64,000 bases of DNA from Mesorhabditis belari (taxonomy: Eukaryota; Nematoda; Chromadorea; Rhabditida; Rhabditidae). The translations under genes were made by a program, and so were the position numbers. The notes beneath the pieces are model-generated. The model ran no database searches, was not told where the DNA came from, and saw only the letters and a program-made list of their open reading frames with translations. The stretch covers positions 124,001 to 188,000 of the forward strand of contig CAUEEP010000904.1 in the NCBI GenBank assembly GCA_958450365.1. Reading direction: 5' to 3'. Within the stretch, counting starts at the first letter, position 1. Each line of letters opens with the position of its first letter. Below are positions 1-9,584 of this stretch, piece by piece.

Positions 1-226
1 ACTGATTTGGTGGCAAATTCCCTTTAAATGTAAAGATATTCAATTTACCAACTTACTAAATTGTTACTAGAGCGTGTTCCTCGCGTAATTACTCGAGTAA
101 AATTTGCATGAGTAATCTTTACTCGATTAATCGGCGTTTTTGGTCGAGTAACTACGAGTAATCCTCTTTACACGTCGAGTAAATTGAATATCTTTACATT
201 TGAAGGGAATTTGCGACCAAATCAGT
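1..226. mobile_element. Palindromic MITE-like element
   Basis: Bases 1-49 are a near-perfect reverse complement of 178-226, giving ~48-bp terminal arms that begin ACTGATTTGGTGGCAAATTC. The loop of ~130 bp repeats short ACTCG/CGAGTAA words. There is no coding capacity. The left end coincides with the window edge, so the element may extend further. The arm motif AAAGATATTCAATTT recurs in the foldback at 22.03-22.22 kb, suggesting related families. It lies within the intron that follows the last visible receptor exon. Confidence 0.75.
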
Positions 227-421
227 TGAACGGTTGAATATCTTTAAAAGGAGCGGTATATAAGGCGGGGCTCGTGATTTTCGTGCTAATTTTTTTGCAA
301 TAATTCTCGTTAAAAGTATGGTAACTTTTCCTAAGCGTGCGTTTTAAAAAAGGCCTTACTTGCGAGGAGCACAGTCTAATTGTTATACTAACTGTTACAC
401 AACTAACCTACTAACTACTTA

Positions 422-985
422 TTGGGTTGGTGAATTGAAAACTGTGGGCTATTGTCATATGTCACAGTTTGAGCACTTTCTTCAAAACAAACCCATTTTG
501 GTGTCAATGGAAAAGTTGTAGAGAATCAAAAATGAAGTTGATATCCAAATTTTCAGAACGATTCAAAAACTGGTTTTCAAGAAATACCAAATTTACGAAT
601 TTTCACAAAACTTGCAACAAAACTTGCAACAAATCTTGTATTTTAAGCGAAACTACTAGGTGTATCTTTTTGGAAATTTGGCTATAAGCCTAATTTTTGA
701 TTCTCTACAACTTTTCTATTGACACGAAAATGGGTTTCTTTTGAAGAAAGTGCTCAAACTGGGATCTCCAGTCTCCATCTCCAGTCCTCCATTTTTGAGT
801 CTCACACTTGTCTCACACACAAACCAAAATCCTACTACGAAAGAGGAATCCGCAAATTGCCTGTAAAATGGGCAGAAGTCGTCAATAATAATGGAAATTA
901 TTTGGAATGAATCGATGGTTTTATGTTGAATAAATTTTAGTTCAAAGTCCGGTTCAAAGTCAAAGTTTTCAATTCACCAACCCAA
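422..985 (+). mobile_element. Mariner-derived non-autonomous element, family 1, copy A
   Basis: The TIRs begin TTGGGTTGGTGAATTGAAAA and end in the reverse complement, flanked by TA duplications at 420-421 and 986-987. Codons at about 830-907 encode a mariner transposase C-terminus (YYERGIRKLPVKWAEVV, then an Asn-rich end) before a stop at 908-910. The HTH and most of the catalytic core are missing. A subterminal stretch (about 466-535) is repeated inverted at about 696-768, so the element is partly foldback. Length 564 bp. Other copies lie at 35.2, 39.0, 56.8 and 63.3 kb. Confidence 0.9.
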
Positions 986-1567
986 TACATACCACTAGAA
1001 AGTTGTTTTGTACTGCTGAAACTTTGTAACATTGTTGGACCAAAATTACAAATTTCTTTGCCACTACTTGAAATGATTTTACCCAGCTGTGGATTCGTTA
1101 CCAGTTTCTCATTTCTATAATTTCCAAAAGCCCCCTTTTTTAGATATGTGCTTGTTTTGATTTTCCCAACCCATTCTCTTTAACTGACTCGCTTTTCCTT
1201 AAGTCTCCTAAAGACTCAAAGCTTTCGCTTTTCTTGTTTTTTCTTCTTTTTTTTCCTTTTTTGCTCTTTTCTACTCATCCTCCGCATAATTCATTGACTT
1301 CCCACGCTTCTCTGTTCAACTTTTCCTTTGTCTCAAAATTTGCAATCCCCTTGAGAGCCTTCAGAAACTAGATTCAATTTTTCAATTGAATAAATTATGC
1401 AGAAATGTTTTTAGATGCTGACGTTTCGTAAAAAAGACTACACAGGTGCTTTTTTAAAGATCTTTGCGTGTCAAAAAGTCATTAGAGTTCCGCATTGGAG
1501 TCAAAAAGTCATTAGAGTTTCTGGAGTTCCGCAAGAACTTTGATCATCAAGTGTTCGTTTGACTCAC
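986..1567. other. Receptor intron sequence, no feature
   Basis: AT-rich sequence between mariner copy A and the last visible receptor exon, with pyrimidine-rich tracts at 1190-1330. I searched the minus strand for the expected TM7 exon (NPxxY-type region) and did not find it here or further left, so that exon lies outside the window. Confidence 0.6.
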
Positions 1568-1661
1568 ATTTTCTAGTAGATCGGCCACTGTGGGCAAGAT
1601 GTCCGAGATCAAGAATTTGGCGATTACCAGCACCAACATGATGTTTGCCTTGTGCTCTTTT
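1568..1661 (-). CDS. Receptor exon 8: TM6
   Basis: Acceptor CATCTTCAG, donor GTGAGT at 1567. Encodes KEHKANIMLVLVIAKF and then LISDILPTVADLLEN, a TM6 with Pro284 at the Pro6.50 position. Because the exon ends in phase 0 at a good donor, the coding region must continue to the left of this window with TM7. Confidence 0.9.
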
Positions 1662-2965
1662 CTGAAGATGACTTGATTTGATTGATAAACTGGAAGCGAC
1701 AGTACTAAATAGTTACAGTACCCAGCTACAGTGCTCAATAGTTACAGTATCCGGCTACAGTATCCAATAGCTAGAGTACCCAGCTACAGTACCCAATAGC
1801 TACAGTACCCAATAGCTACAGTACCCAGTTACAGTACCCAATAGTTACAGTACCCAGCTACAGTGCTCAATAGTTGCAGTATCCGGCTACAGTACCCAAT
1901 AGCTAGAGTACCCAATAGTTACAGTATCCAATAGCTAGAGTACCCAGCTAGAGTACCCAGCTAGAGTACCCAGCTACAGTACCCAATAGTTACAGTACCT
2001 AGCTACAGTACCCAGCTACAGTACCCAATAGCTACAGTATCCAATAGCTAGAGTACCCAGCTACAGTACCCAAGAGTTACAGTACCTAGCTACAGTACCC
2101 AATAGCTACAGTACCCAATAGCTACAGTACCCAGTTACAGTACCCAATAGTTACAGTACCTAGCTACAGTACCCAATACCTACAGTCGGTACTCATTGTC
2201 ATCTTTTACTTTCACTAAACACTTCATCCAATCCAAACCTGCTATAGACTGTCGTCTTCGTCTTGCACCGTCGATCAATGTCCAAATTTGGTGGGCAAAG
2301 TTGTCGCCTTTGCGCGACAGCATTCCGGAGCTCGATCGAGATCCTCGCCGTGAGGGCACAAAGGAGAAGGCATGGGCACAAAGTGACGAACAGCATTGCC
2401 AATATCACATGGTACACAGACCAATAGAGGCCATCCTGGAAAGTAATCATTTGCCGTTGTTTCCTGTCGAACTAGCATTGATTTTAATACGATACACAAG
2501 TTAAGTGAGTCGTTTGTAAAACTTGCAATTATTGCATACTGCTCGTTGATGAATTTAACCTATTGTCTATTGTAGAATTTGAGTTTTTCAGTGTTTATTA
2601 GGACCTAGGTCCATTTTTAAACATTTCCAGCTTTCCAAAACCAAAACCAAAACCCTGTTTACCCCAGAAAAAACCACTTGACCATCTCGTCCTCATCCTC
2701 ATCTCATTCGATGATTTTCGAACCCCCACTTCTCTTTTATTTTTCAAATTCTTGGAACCTTCTTCGGCCCTTAATAATCCAAGTTTTTCCCTCTCAAATT
2801 TCTCATTCAATCTTTGCAAAAGAAAGTTTTTTTTGAGTTTTTTAGACAAATATTTCATGAGCAAGGGAAATTGGGGCGATTTCCTCACACATTTTTTTTT
2901 GAGTTTCTGTAATTGGAAAGAACTTGGGATAATTGCAAGTCCAAACCATCGATTTGTTGAGATTT

Positions 2966-3010
<45 letters not shown>

Positions 3011-6000
3011 AGTTAGTAAAAAGTTAGTAAAAATACCTGATACAGATTGGTTCTCGCGATTTGCGGAATACAGTACTCTTCGCCGGTGCGGCGATCCGCG
3101 CCGCAAACCTGAAAGTGGAATTTGACATTCAGCAATTAAATGTTAACTCAAATTAAATAGTAAATTAAATTAAAGTAAGTATAGAAAAGTTGTACATTTC
3201 GAGCGTCGTCCCCTCTGCCGCCAAAGTCCTAAGTCTCCCCCTACCAGGATGGCCTGGTAGGGGACACAAACAAATCCAATGCTCTAACGATTCATTAGAT
3301 CATTAGACTTGTTTAAATGTAAGAAATAAAAAGATAACTAAGCCAGTCAAAAAAGTTAACTTTGAAGAAAGTTATGGGCAAAAAACATCAAAAAAGTGTT
3401 CACCTAGGGGGACACTTTAGGGACACTTGGGGGGGGGGCACTTAGGGGGGACACTTGGGGGCACTTAGGGGGGACACTTGGGGGCACTTGGGGGGACACT
3501 TTAGGGGGCACTTAGAGGGACACTTGGGGGGCACTTTAGGAGGCACTTTAGGGGCATTTAGAGGGACACTTGGGGGATACTTGGGGGCACTTTAGGGGCA
3601 TTTAGGGGGCACTTAGAGGGACACTTGGGGGATACTTGGGGGCACTTTAGGAGGCACTTTAGGGTCATTTAGGGGGCACTTAGTGGGACACTTGGGGGCA
3701 TTTAGAGGGACACTTGGGGGACACTTAGGGGGCACTTAGTGGGACACTTAGTGGGACACTTGGGGGCATTTAGAGGGACACTTGGGGGACACTTAGGGGG
3801 CACTTAGAGGGACACTTGGGGGCACTTAGTGGGACACTTGGGGGCATTTAGAGGGACACTTGGGGGACACTTAGGGGGCACTTAGAGGGACACTTGGGGG
3901 ACACTTGGGGACACTTGGGGGCACTTAGTGGGACACTTGGGGGCACTTAGGGGAGCACTTGGGAAGCAGAGGAGGCACACACTCGAAATGTATAAGTAAA
4001 GTTACCTAAATTAAAGTAAATTGAAATTAAAATTGAAGAACGTCTCGATTTTTAAAGCTTTCAAGGTACCTCTTCAACGTGAACCTCGAAGAAACGAGGA
4101 ACTGAGAAAAGGACGGCCAACAGGGAAACCACCAACATTAGACGCTTCACGCGGCTGGAAATACGATAATTTCTGCTATTATCTATTAAAATACTATCCG
4201 AATGTACTCATAAATAAGTTTTAAAAAACACTTAACTCCCTCTAGAGTAAGGGAGATCGAGTACTTTGAGGTGTAATGGTTAGCACAGTTGCCCGGTAAG
4301 TGGTCACGGGTTCGAGTCCCAGCGGCCCACGAGTTTTTTGATTTGCTCTAGTTTCAACTAAACTCTAGACCTTAAAAATACTTGACTGAGCTTTAAAGTT
4401 GGGTATATGGTATCTAAAATACTTAACAAAGCTCACCTGCGTTTCCCGATCGCTCGATGTTTCAATGGTTGACACAGCGCCAGATATCGGTCGATTGTCA
4501 AAGTCAAAACGATCCAGACTGAGCCTAAATATAAGCTTTGTTCAAAATTTGATTATGGCAACAATAAAAGTCGTTATAAATGTTCATTCTAAGCTTTAAA
4601 GTTGGGCATACATCCCTAATAAAACATAAAAAGCAAGTGAGAGTTCAACTAGTACTAGTTCTCACTAGTTCACTTTCAAATCCGCTTTCAAAGTCTAATC
4701 CTAATTCTAATTCTAATGCTAATTCCAACCTGTATGCGTTGTGTTTGCAAATGTGTACACATAGGGATAGATGTGCACGTAGGAACCATTTGAGACGAGA
4801 TGGCCGAAGATCAAATTTGGCAAACAGTACAAGAGGAAAGCGTTGCACAAAAGCGCCGTTTGCCACATGGTAAGCGTGACCTGAATGGCTTTTTGAATGA
4901 CAAGGGCTAAGATCAATTTTCGTAGAATATCAAATCTTGTCACTGACTAGGGAAAGGGACGAACTCAAGGTGAGCTTTTGTCTCGACTAGGCCACTTCAG
5001 AACCGAGTATGAGGAATCCGAATCTGGAATCAAAATCTGCCAAATGACTTCAAACAAAAATTTGGGAAAAGAAAAACAAAAAGCTGCAGGGGGAGCGAAC
5101 CATGACTCTGCGGGCGGCAACCTAATGCACTATCCACTACGTATTTTTTGAAAATGAAAAAGCCTTTTTGTAGCATTCGTTTTGACGCGATCGACATGTT
5201 GTAAATTGCTTTAAATATTGGGTTGATGCATAATTATCCGGACTTCTTTTATAAATGATTTTATTTAACAAAAAATAACATAAATAGTTAGAAAAATATG
5301 TTTAATTGATTATTCTGGAGCATATTCACCGCCTACATCAATAACTGATTGCCATTTGCTTGGAAGACGATCGATTCCACGAGCGAAGAATAAACGATCT
5401 TTGGAGGCAATCCACGCTTTAACATCGTCTATCAAGTCATCCAAATCGTTGTAGATCTTATTTGTTTGCCAATTTTTGAGCGATCGATTGACGTGGTAGT
5501 CCGTTGGGGCTTCTCCAGTTCTTTGAGATCGCGAAACGACTCTGCGGCAGACCATCCCTTTTCGAAGTGGTAGAGCATGATATGGCGAAGATGGATATGA
5601 TTGTCGACACGCATTTTGTTCACTAAAGAATAACGAATATTTAAAAAAAAGAAATAGACAAAAAGCTTTCAAAACAAAAAAGATACAAGCACGCAAAAAG
5701 AAGTCCGGATAATTATGCATCAACCCAATACATTAAGGGATGCTTTAAAACCCTCTTTCCTAGACTAGAACAGATGCGTTTATGGCGCCTAGTGGATAAC
5801 GGATTAGGCTAGCGCTCACAGGATCGCGGTTCGATGCAGCTTCCAGTTTTTTTTTTGCGGCTAAATTTTCAATTGAAGTTTTACACGTCTGAAAAGTCAT
5901 TTTGGGAGATTTTGATTCTAGATTCGGATACCCGATTCCATAAAGTGCACTAGTTGTCCACAAAAGCCAAAAGCTTACCTTGAGCTCGTGCCTTTCCCTA

Positions 6001-9000
6001 GTGAGTTCCCTAGTGTTTTCCCTAGTGCAAAATATCACTGTAAACCGGTTGTTTTAGGCGTAGTTTTACAGTAGTTCGGCCTATTTTTCCTGCAAGATTT
6101 TTAGAGCAATGTTGCTTGCGCAACAAAGACAAAAAGAGTAAATTGCATAGAATTCAGATATTCAGCGAAGATCTTGACTATCCTGTGACTATTTTTTGAG
6201 GCTCACTTGCATCTATAACAAAAATAGATACATTAGTAGAATATTTAAATCATTTACCTATACATTAATCTTCGTTCATGCACAGTTCTTTTTCTTTTTT
6301 ACTTTTTTGTTGGGTATTTTAGAATTGCTGCTTTCTTGTCTTTTCTTGATCTTTCTTTGTCTATTCTATTGTCTATTCTATTGTCTATTCTATTGTCTAT
6401 TCTATTGTCTATTCTATTGTCTATTTGTCTTTGTCTATTTTGTTTTCGAACGTATTTTTGGGTATTTTTTCATAAGAAATGAGTCATAAATTTCATCTTC
6501 CAATTGAGCGCTAAAATATTCTTAATCATTAGCCCTACTTGTTTTGATGTTTTTGATGTTTTTTTCTTGAGTTTAGTGCAACTATTTCTAGCGGCTGAGG
6601 GTGGGGATTTGCAAAATGAGTGTTTTATTTTGGTGAAAAAAATCTCGATTTTCAGCTAGGAGACGAATGAGTGAGTAAAAAGGAAAAAAAAGCTAGATTT
6701 CTATTCGAAAAACTTTGTCCATACGCGCATCTTTGAGTTTGTAAGCTTTAAAACTGAAGTAACGTTTCAAGTGTGATGAATTAAATGAATTCAAGTGTGA
6801 TGAAGTGCAATACTAACTAGTATTAGTAGCAGTTACACTCAAAAACTAGAGTCAGTGGGGAGAGTTTTCCGAGTCAGTACAAAGTTCCAAATCCAAATCA
6901 ACTCCAAATCAACTCCATTTTCATTTCTCTTCATTTTGACTCGAAATTTAAGGAAATCGGTTGTCTGAGAACGTTTGGAGGAGCTTTGACGGAGCGTTTG
7001 ACGATCTGGAGGGGATATAACAGCAAAAACTTCGCGAAAATCAAAAAAAACCTCGTCGTGAATGTGTTAAATAATGATATTTGTCTTTAGTTTATGCAAA
7101 GTCATAAGTTTACTTCAAGATTTTGGTCTAGAAATGGGTCTAGAAATGGGTATGGAACTGGAAATGTCGTGATTTTGGTCTAGAAATGGGTATGGAACTG
7201 GAAATGTCTTAATTTTGGTCTAGAAATGGGTATGGATCTGGAAATGTCGTGATTTTGGTCTAGAAATGGGTATGGAACTGGAAATGTCTTAATTTTGGTC
7301 TAGAAATGGGATGGAACGGTATGCTTTCTAGAATGGGTATGGAACTGGAAATGTCGTGATTTTGGTCTAGAAATGGGTATGGAACTGGAAATGTCGTGAT
7401 TTTGGTCTAGAAATGGGTATGGAATTGGAAATGTCGTAAGTTTGGTCTAAAAATGGGTATGGAACTGGAAATGTCTTAATTTTGGTCTAGAAATGGGTAT
7501 GGAACTGGAAATGTCATGATTTTGGTCTAGAGATGGGTAAGGAACTGGAAATGTCTTAATTTTGGTCTAGAGATGGGTATGGAACTGGAAATGTCGTAAT
7601 TTGGGGCTAGAGATGGCTATGGAACTGGAATATGTCTAAAGTTTTTGAAAATTGACCAATTTTGACTAAATCTTGACCAAGTCAAATGAGTAAAATGAAC
7701 TTTAGATCATGCAAGCTTCATCTCTAGAAGCAACTTTTTCAAAGATCCCCAAACGTGAAAGATTCCCAAGAGTTTTTGTTGTTGCTCAACAATAAAGCCG
7801 ATCATTTTCTACTTATCGAAATTTCCACCAAAACAACTCTTGATTTCCCCTTCACTCAAATCCATTCATAATTAAAAAACCACGAATTTCCCCTCCTCAA
7901 AATAGTAAAGTTGTGCATTTCTCCATTTTCCGCTTCTCATTCATTTTTGCCTCATTGAAAATACATCTAGTTGGGCTATGATCGCTTTCTTTTAACGCTC
8001 AAAAAGTCTCTTTCTGAAGTCTGCCAACAACAGACTAAAAACTCGTCATGAGAAGCCAAGGAAAAGGATTTGAGATTTTTGAAATCTGAAAATCTGATTT
8101 GAGATTTGGATTTGAGAGATTTGGATTTGAGACTTGGAATTGAGATTTGGATTTTAGAGATTTGAATTTGAGAGACTTGGATTCGAGATTTGGATTTTAG
8201 AGACTTGGATTTGAGAGACTTGGATTTGAATTTGAGAGATTGGGATTTGGATTTGAATTTGAGAGACTTGGATTTGAGAGACTTGAATTTGAGAGACCTG
8301 GATTTGGATTTGAGAGATTTGGACTTGAATTTGAGAGATTTGGACTTGAATTTGAGAGCTTTGGGTTTAAATTTGAGATTTGGATTTGAATTTGAGAGAT
8401 TTCAATTTGGATTTCAATTTGAGAGACTTGGATTTGAGATTTAAATTTGAGATTTAAATTTCAAGTGTCTACTCACTAAGTAGTATTGAATAGCCGGTGT
8501 GCCGGTTCGTTCGCATCGAAGGAAAATGAAAATCGAGAAGAGATTGAGCACAACACCTGGAAAGGCAACGGATTTGCACTTGCATTTTGTTAATTTGCTA
8601 ATTTCTTTGTTTATTTCTTTGTTTGTGAACATTTTCTTAGCAATTTAACAATAACATTTTTGCTAAATGTAAACAAAATGATTGAATAGCTTTAAGATTT
8701 AACTAGAGTAAGATATTCAGTTATTCGAAAGACCCTTACTTACTTAAAATAGCCAACTCTAATGAAATGGCAATTCTTTAGACTTAAAAGCTGTGAAAAC
8801 AGACATCACTTGTTACTAGTTTATAAGAAAATAAGCTTTATGAAGGTTTATGAAGGCTTATGAAGAAAATAAGCTTTATGAATCACTTCTTTTTCCCAAC
8901 TCACCCGTAATGACGAAAGCAGCGGTGAGATATCCATTGATGATGTGAGAGAACATTTCAACGAGAAGCGCTAATAGAGAAGTGTCGTCAATCTCGGTCA

Positions 9001-9013
9001 CCGTTGGGTCCAT
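1568..9013 (-). CDS. FMRFamide-like peptide receptor (class A GPCR), 3'-partial, 8 exons
   Basis: Predicted plasma-membrane neuropeptide receptor. Exons on the minus strand: 9013-8905, 8556-8477, 4880-4730, 4524-4437, 4154-4070, 3108-3037, 2435-2239, 1661-1568. Every acceptor ends in AG and every donor starts with GT; phases are 1,0,1,2,0,0,2,0 and the joined frame has 292 codons without a stop. Visible features: TM1 ~30-49 with Asn41; TM2 ~64-83; N-glycosylation sequon at Asn94 in extracellular loop 1; TM3 ending in DRY at 125-127; TM4 ~145-162 before PRFFEV; Cys residues at 173 and 184 in loop 2; TM5 ~203-225 with Pro216; basic third loop; TM6 ~268-287 with Pro284. TM7 and the tail lie beyond base 1. 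The start at 9013 is chosen because a TTTCTAG acceptor sits one base upstream (possible trans-splice or 5' exon). Family assignment comes from motif memory, not a search. Odd points: Gln70 where Asp2.50 is usual, and no Cys at the start of TM3. Confidence 0.9.
1706..2188. repeat. Intronic minisatellite, CAGTACCCAATAG units
   Basis: About 480 bp of imperfect 13-16 bp units built from TACAGTACCCAATAGC and TACAGTACCCAGC with point variants. It fills most of the intron between receptor exons 7 and 8. No coding signal. Confidence 0.9.
2239..2435 (-). CDS. Receptor exon 7: TM5 and third intracellular loop
   Basis: Acceptor TACTTTCCAG, donor GTTTGG at 2238. Encodes GLYWSVYHVILAMLFV, then TLCPC (Pro216 is Pro5.50), then a basic loop with CPPNLDIDRRCKTK. 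At 197 bp it is the largest exon. Exon phase 2 is completed by the first base of exon 8. Confidence 0.9.
2436..2965. other. Receptor intron between exons 6 and 7
   Basis: AT-rich with Phe/Lys-type low complexity on both strands. No exon, RNA gene or element termini recognised. Confidence 0.6.
2966..3008. repeat. (GTAA)n microsatellite
   Basis: About eleven tandem AAGT/GTAA units followed by two AGTTAGTAAAA variants. It sits about 30 bp inside the intron after receptor exon 6, on the donor side. Confidence 0.95.
3037..3108 (-). CDS. Receptor exon 6: extracellular loop 2
   Basis: A 72-bp exon of 24 whole codons, VCGADRRTGEEYC followed by IPQIARTNLYQ. Acceptor CACTTTCAG, donor GTATTT at 3036. 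It contributes Cys173 and Cys184, candidates for the loop-2 disulphide. A TTAC microsatellite starts about 30 bp inside the downstream intron. Confidence 0.88.
3403..3965 (+). repeat. G-rich intronic minisatellite, GGGGGACACTTAG units
   Basis: About 560 bp of alternating GGGGGCACTT, GGGACACTT and GGGGCATTTAG words of 10-12 bp in higher-order blocks. Almost every unit carries a run of 3-6 G. It occupies the intron between receptor exons 5 and 6. The G runs are on the strand opposite the receptor transcript, so the transcript would carry C runs. Confidence 0.92.
4070..4154 (-). CDS. Receptor exon 5: second intracellular loop and TM4
   Basis: Acceptor TATTTCCAG; the first base completes a Ser codon. 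Encodes RVKRLMLVVSLLAVLFSVPR and then FFEVHVEE, matching the TM4 end pattern (SxPRFFE) of FMRFamide-type receptors. Donor GTACCT at 4069. Confidence 0.9.
4264..4330 (+). pseudogene. tRNA-like pseudogene (Thr-like), degraded
   Basis: Box A (GTGTAATGGTTAGCAC) and box B (GGGTTCGAGTCCC) are present at normal spacing. The T stem is imperfect, base 33 is not T, and the 5' sequence cannot pair with the 3' GCGGCCC, so the acceptor stem is gone. It lies in the receptor intron between exons 4 and 5, opposite strand. Confidence 0.6.
4437..4524 (-). CDS. Receptor exon 4: TM3 with DRY motif
   Basis: Reads SVWIVLTLTIDRYLALC and then QPLKHRAIGKR. The G-protein-coupling DRY triplet is at residues 125-127. 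Acceptor ATATTTAG, donor GTGAGC at 4436; ends in phase 2. This is the most diagnostic exon for class A membership. Confidence 0.93.
4730..4880 (-). CDS. Receptor exon 3: TM2, extracellular loop 1, start of TM3
   Basis: Acceptor CATTCAG ends at 4881; the donor is GTTGGA at 4729, weaker than the others. The exon reads VTLTMWQTALLCNAFLLY and on to YVYTFANTTHT, then half a Gly codon. Gln70 occupies the position where class A receptors normally carry Asp2.50. The sequon NGS is at residues 94-96. Confidence 0.9.
4930..5150 (-). mobile_element. tRNA-headed SINE-like copy
   Basis: Read on the minus strand: box A (TACGTAGTGGATAGTGC) and box B (GGTTCGCTCCC), then a body with GATTCCAGATTCGGATTCC-type sequence, ending in AAAAGCTCACCTTGAGTTCG and CCCTTTCCCTAGT. 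The same order recurs at 5.77-6.03 kb on the plus strand. It lies in receptor intron 2, about 50 bp upstream of exon 3 and on the same strand as the gene. Confidence 0.7.
5218..5728 (-). mobile_element. Mariner-derived element, family 2 (511 bp), copy 1
   Basis: TIRs begin TTGGGTTGATGCATAATTAT and extend through CCGGACTTCTTTT, with TA duplications at 5216-5217 and 5729-5730. On the minus strand the N-terminal transposase piece (LRHIMLYHFEKGWSAAES) is followed in another frame by the C-terminal piece (PTDYH with the third catalytic Asp, then FFARGIDRLPSKWQSVID). The middle of the transposase is deleted and the join is frameshifted, so no functional enzyme is made. It is inserted in receptor intron 2. 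As far as I can read it is identical to 38476-38986 in reverse orientation. Confidence 0.93.
5770..6030 (+). mobile_element. tRNA-headed SINE-like copy
   Basis: Box A region TGGCGCCTAGTGGATAACG and box B GGTTCGATGC are followed by a T tract. The body then runs to AAAAGCTTACCTTGAGCTCG and CCTTTCCCTAGT. It matches the reverse-oriented copy at 4.93-5.15 kb. Short 3'-end matches to the same family occur near 49.92-49.98 kb and 62.17-62.21 kb. Confidence 0.7.
6355..6440. repeat. TCTATTCTATTG tandem repeat
   Basis: About six 12-bp units inside receptor intron 2. Confidence 0.9.
6441..7120. other. Receptor intron 2, no feature
   Basis: AT-rich unique-looking sequence. No exon with acceptor/donor pair on the minus strand and no element ends seen. 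Confidence 0.5.
7121..7625. repeat. 40-bp intronic minisatellite
   Basis: About a dozen copies of a ~40-bp unit with core GGTCTAGAAATGGGTATGGA then ACTGGAAATGTC. Copies alternate CGTG and TTAA at one position, suggesting expansion of dimers. One copy near 7300-7330 is truncated. Confidence 0.93.
7626..8084. other. Receptor intron 2, no feature
   Basis: AT-rich, no repeats or exons recognised. Confidence 0.5.
8085..8458. repeat. GGATTTGAATTTGAGAGACT repeat
   Basis: Hexamer-based array (TTTGAG, GATTTG, AGACTT mixtures). It translates as an Arg-Asp-Leu-rich string in one frame, which is a by-product of the repeat. It ends about 20 bp from the donor of receptor exon 2. Confidence 0.88.
8477..8556 (-). 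CDS. Receptor exon 2: TM1 and first intracellular loop
   Basis: Encodes VVLNLFSIFIFLRC followed by a GTPAIQYYL loop, the usual TM1/loop-1 pattern of nematode FMRFamide-type receptors, with conserved Asn41. Acceptor TTTCCAG, donor GTGAGT at 8476. It joins exon 1 in phase (Gly codon completed by GT) and ends on a codon boundary. The following intron is 3.6 kb, by far the longest, and holds most of the gene's mobile elements. Confidence 0.9.
8905..9013 (-). CDS. Receptor exon 1: N-terminus and start of TM1
   Basis: Encodes MDPTVTEIDD and onward to AAFVITG, an acidic extracellular N-terminus followed by the beginning of TM1. The upstream acceptor AACTTTCTAG ends at 9015 and the donor GTGAGT starts at 8904. 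The exon ends in phase 1, splitting a Gly codon. No signal peptide is visible. Whether translation starts at 9013 or in an exon further upstream is unresolved. Confidence 0.85.
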
Positions 9014-9059
9014 CCTAGAAAGTTGAGATGATTTTGAGTAAGCTTTTAAATAGTTAGGC

Positions 9060-9300
9060 AAAAGATTTTTAGATAAACATTAAGAAAACAAGCTTAAGAT
9101 AAGATCTCAAGATCTACAAACAGCGCATTACTTTTATAGCTATCTTTGCGACTATCAAGAGCCTCAAGAGCGCAAAGGTTAGGAAAGAAAGGTAAGAAAG
9201 AGCTGAAAGGTTTTAAAATTTGAGAGATCTATTAAAGATTTTGGGAGATATAAACCGGCAATAGATAAAGGAGCATAAGCAAAGGGGATCCCAGAGAGAG
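9060..9300. other. 5' flank of receptor gene, no feature
   Basis: AT-rich sequence upstream of the first recognised receptor exon on the minus strand. A 5' UTR exon, promoter or trans-splice outron could lie here, but I see no decisive signal. Confidence 0.4.
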
Positions 9301-9314
9301 ATTCATGAGCCACG

Positions 9315-9440
9315 ATCACCGCCGCTGTTATGAACCTCAAGATGCTGGTGACGGATGGACAAACGGACGGAACGCCATATATAGTAGTAAACACACAGGA
9401 GCAAGAAGGCCCAGAGCCCCCCCCCACCCGAGCCACCAGG
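9315..9440 (-). mobile_element. Possible terminus of a TACTATATAT-type element
   Basis: On the minus strand, TTACTACTATATATGGCG is followed by CGTCCGTTTGTCCATCCGTC. This resembles the TCTACTATATATAAAAGAGC-plus-(TCTG/CCGT)n ends seen at 24.5, 29.75 and 43.69 kb. A C-rich run at 9417-9431 adjoins it. A remnant only; alternatively a 5' exon of the receptor gene. Confidence 0.35.
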
Positions 9441-9584
9441 GTACCCCCACGTTATTTTCTGGCTTGCATTCTTTTGAGAGCTGCATAGTAGAAGCAGAAC
9501 TTACTCTACTATACTAAAAACAGTTAGATATCTGAAGATATAGATAGCTATAATTGTAGAGATAGATATGGCTAGCTTTCAATA

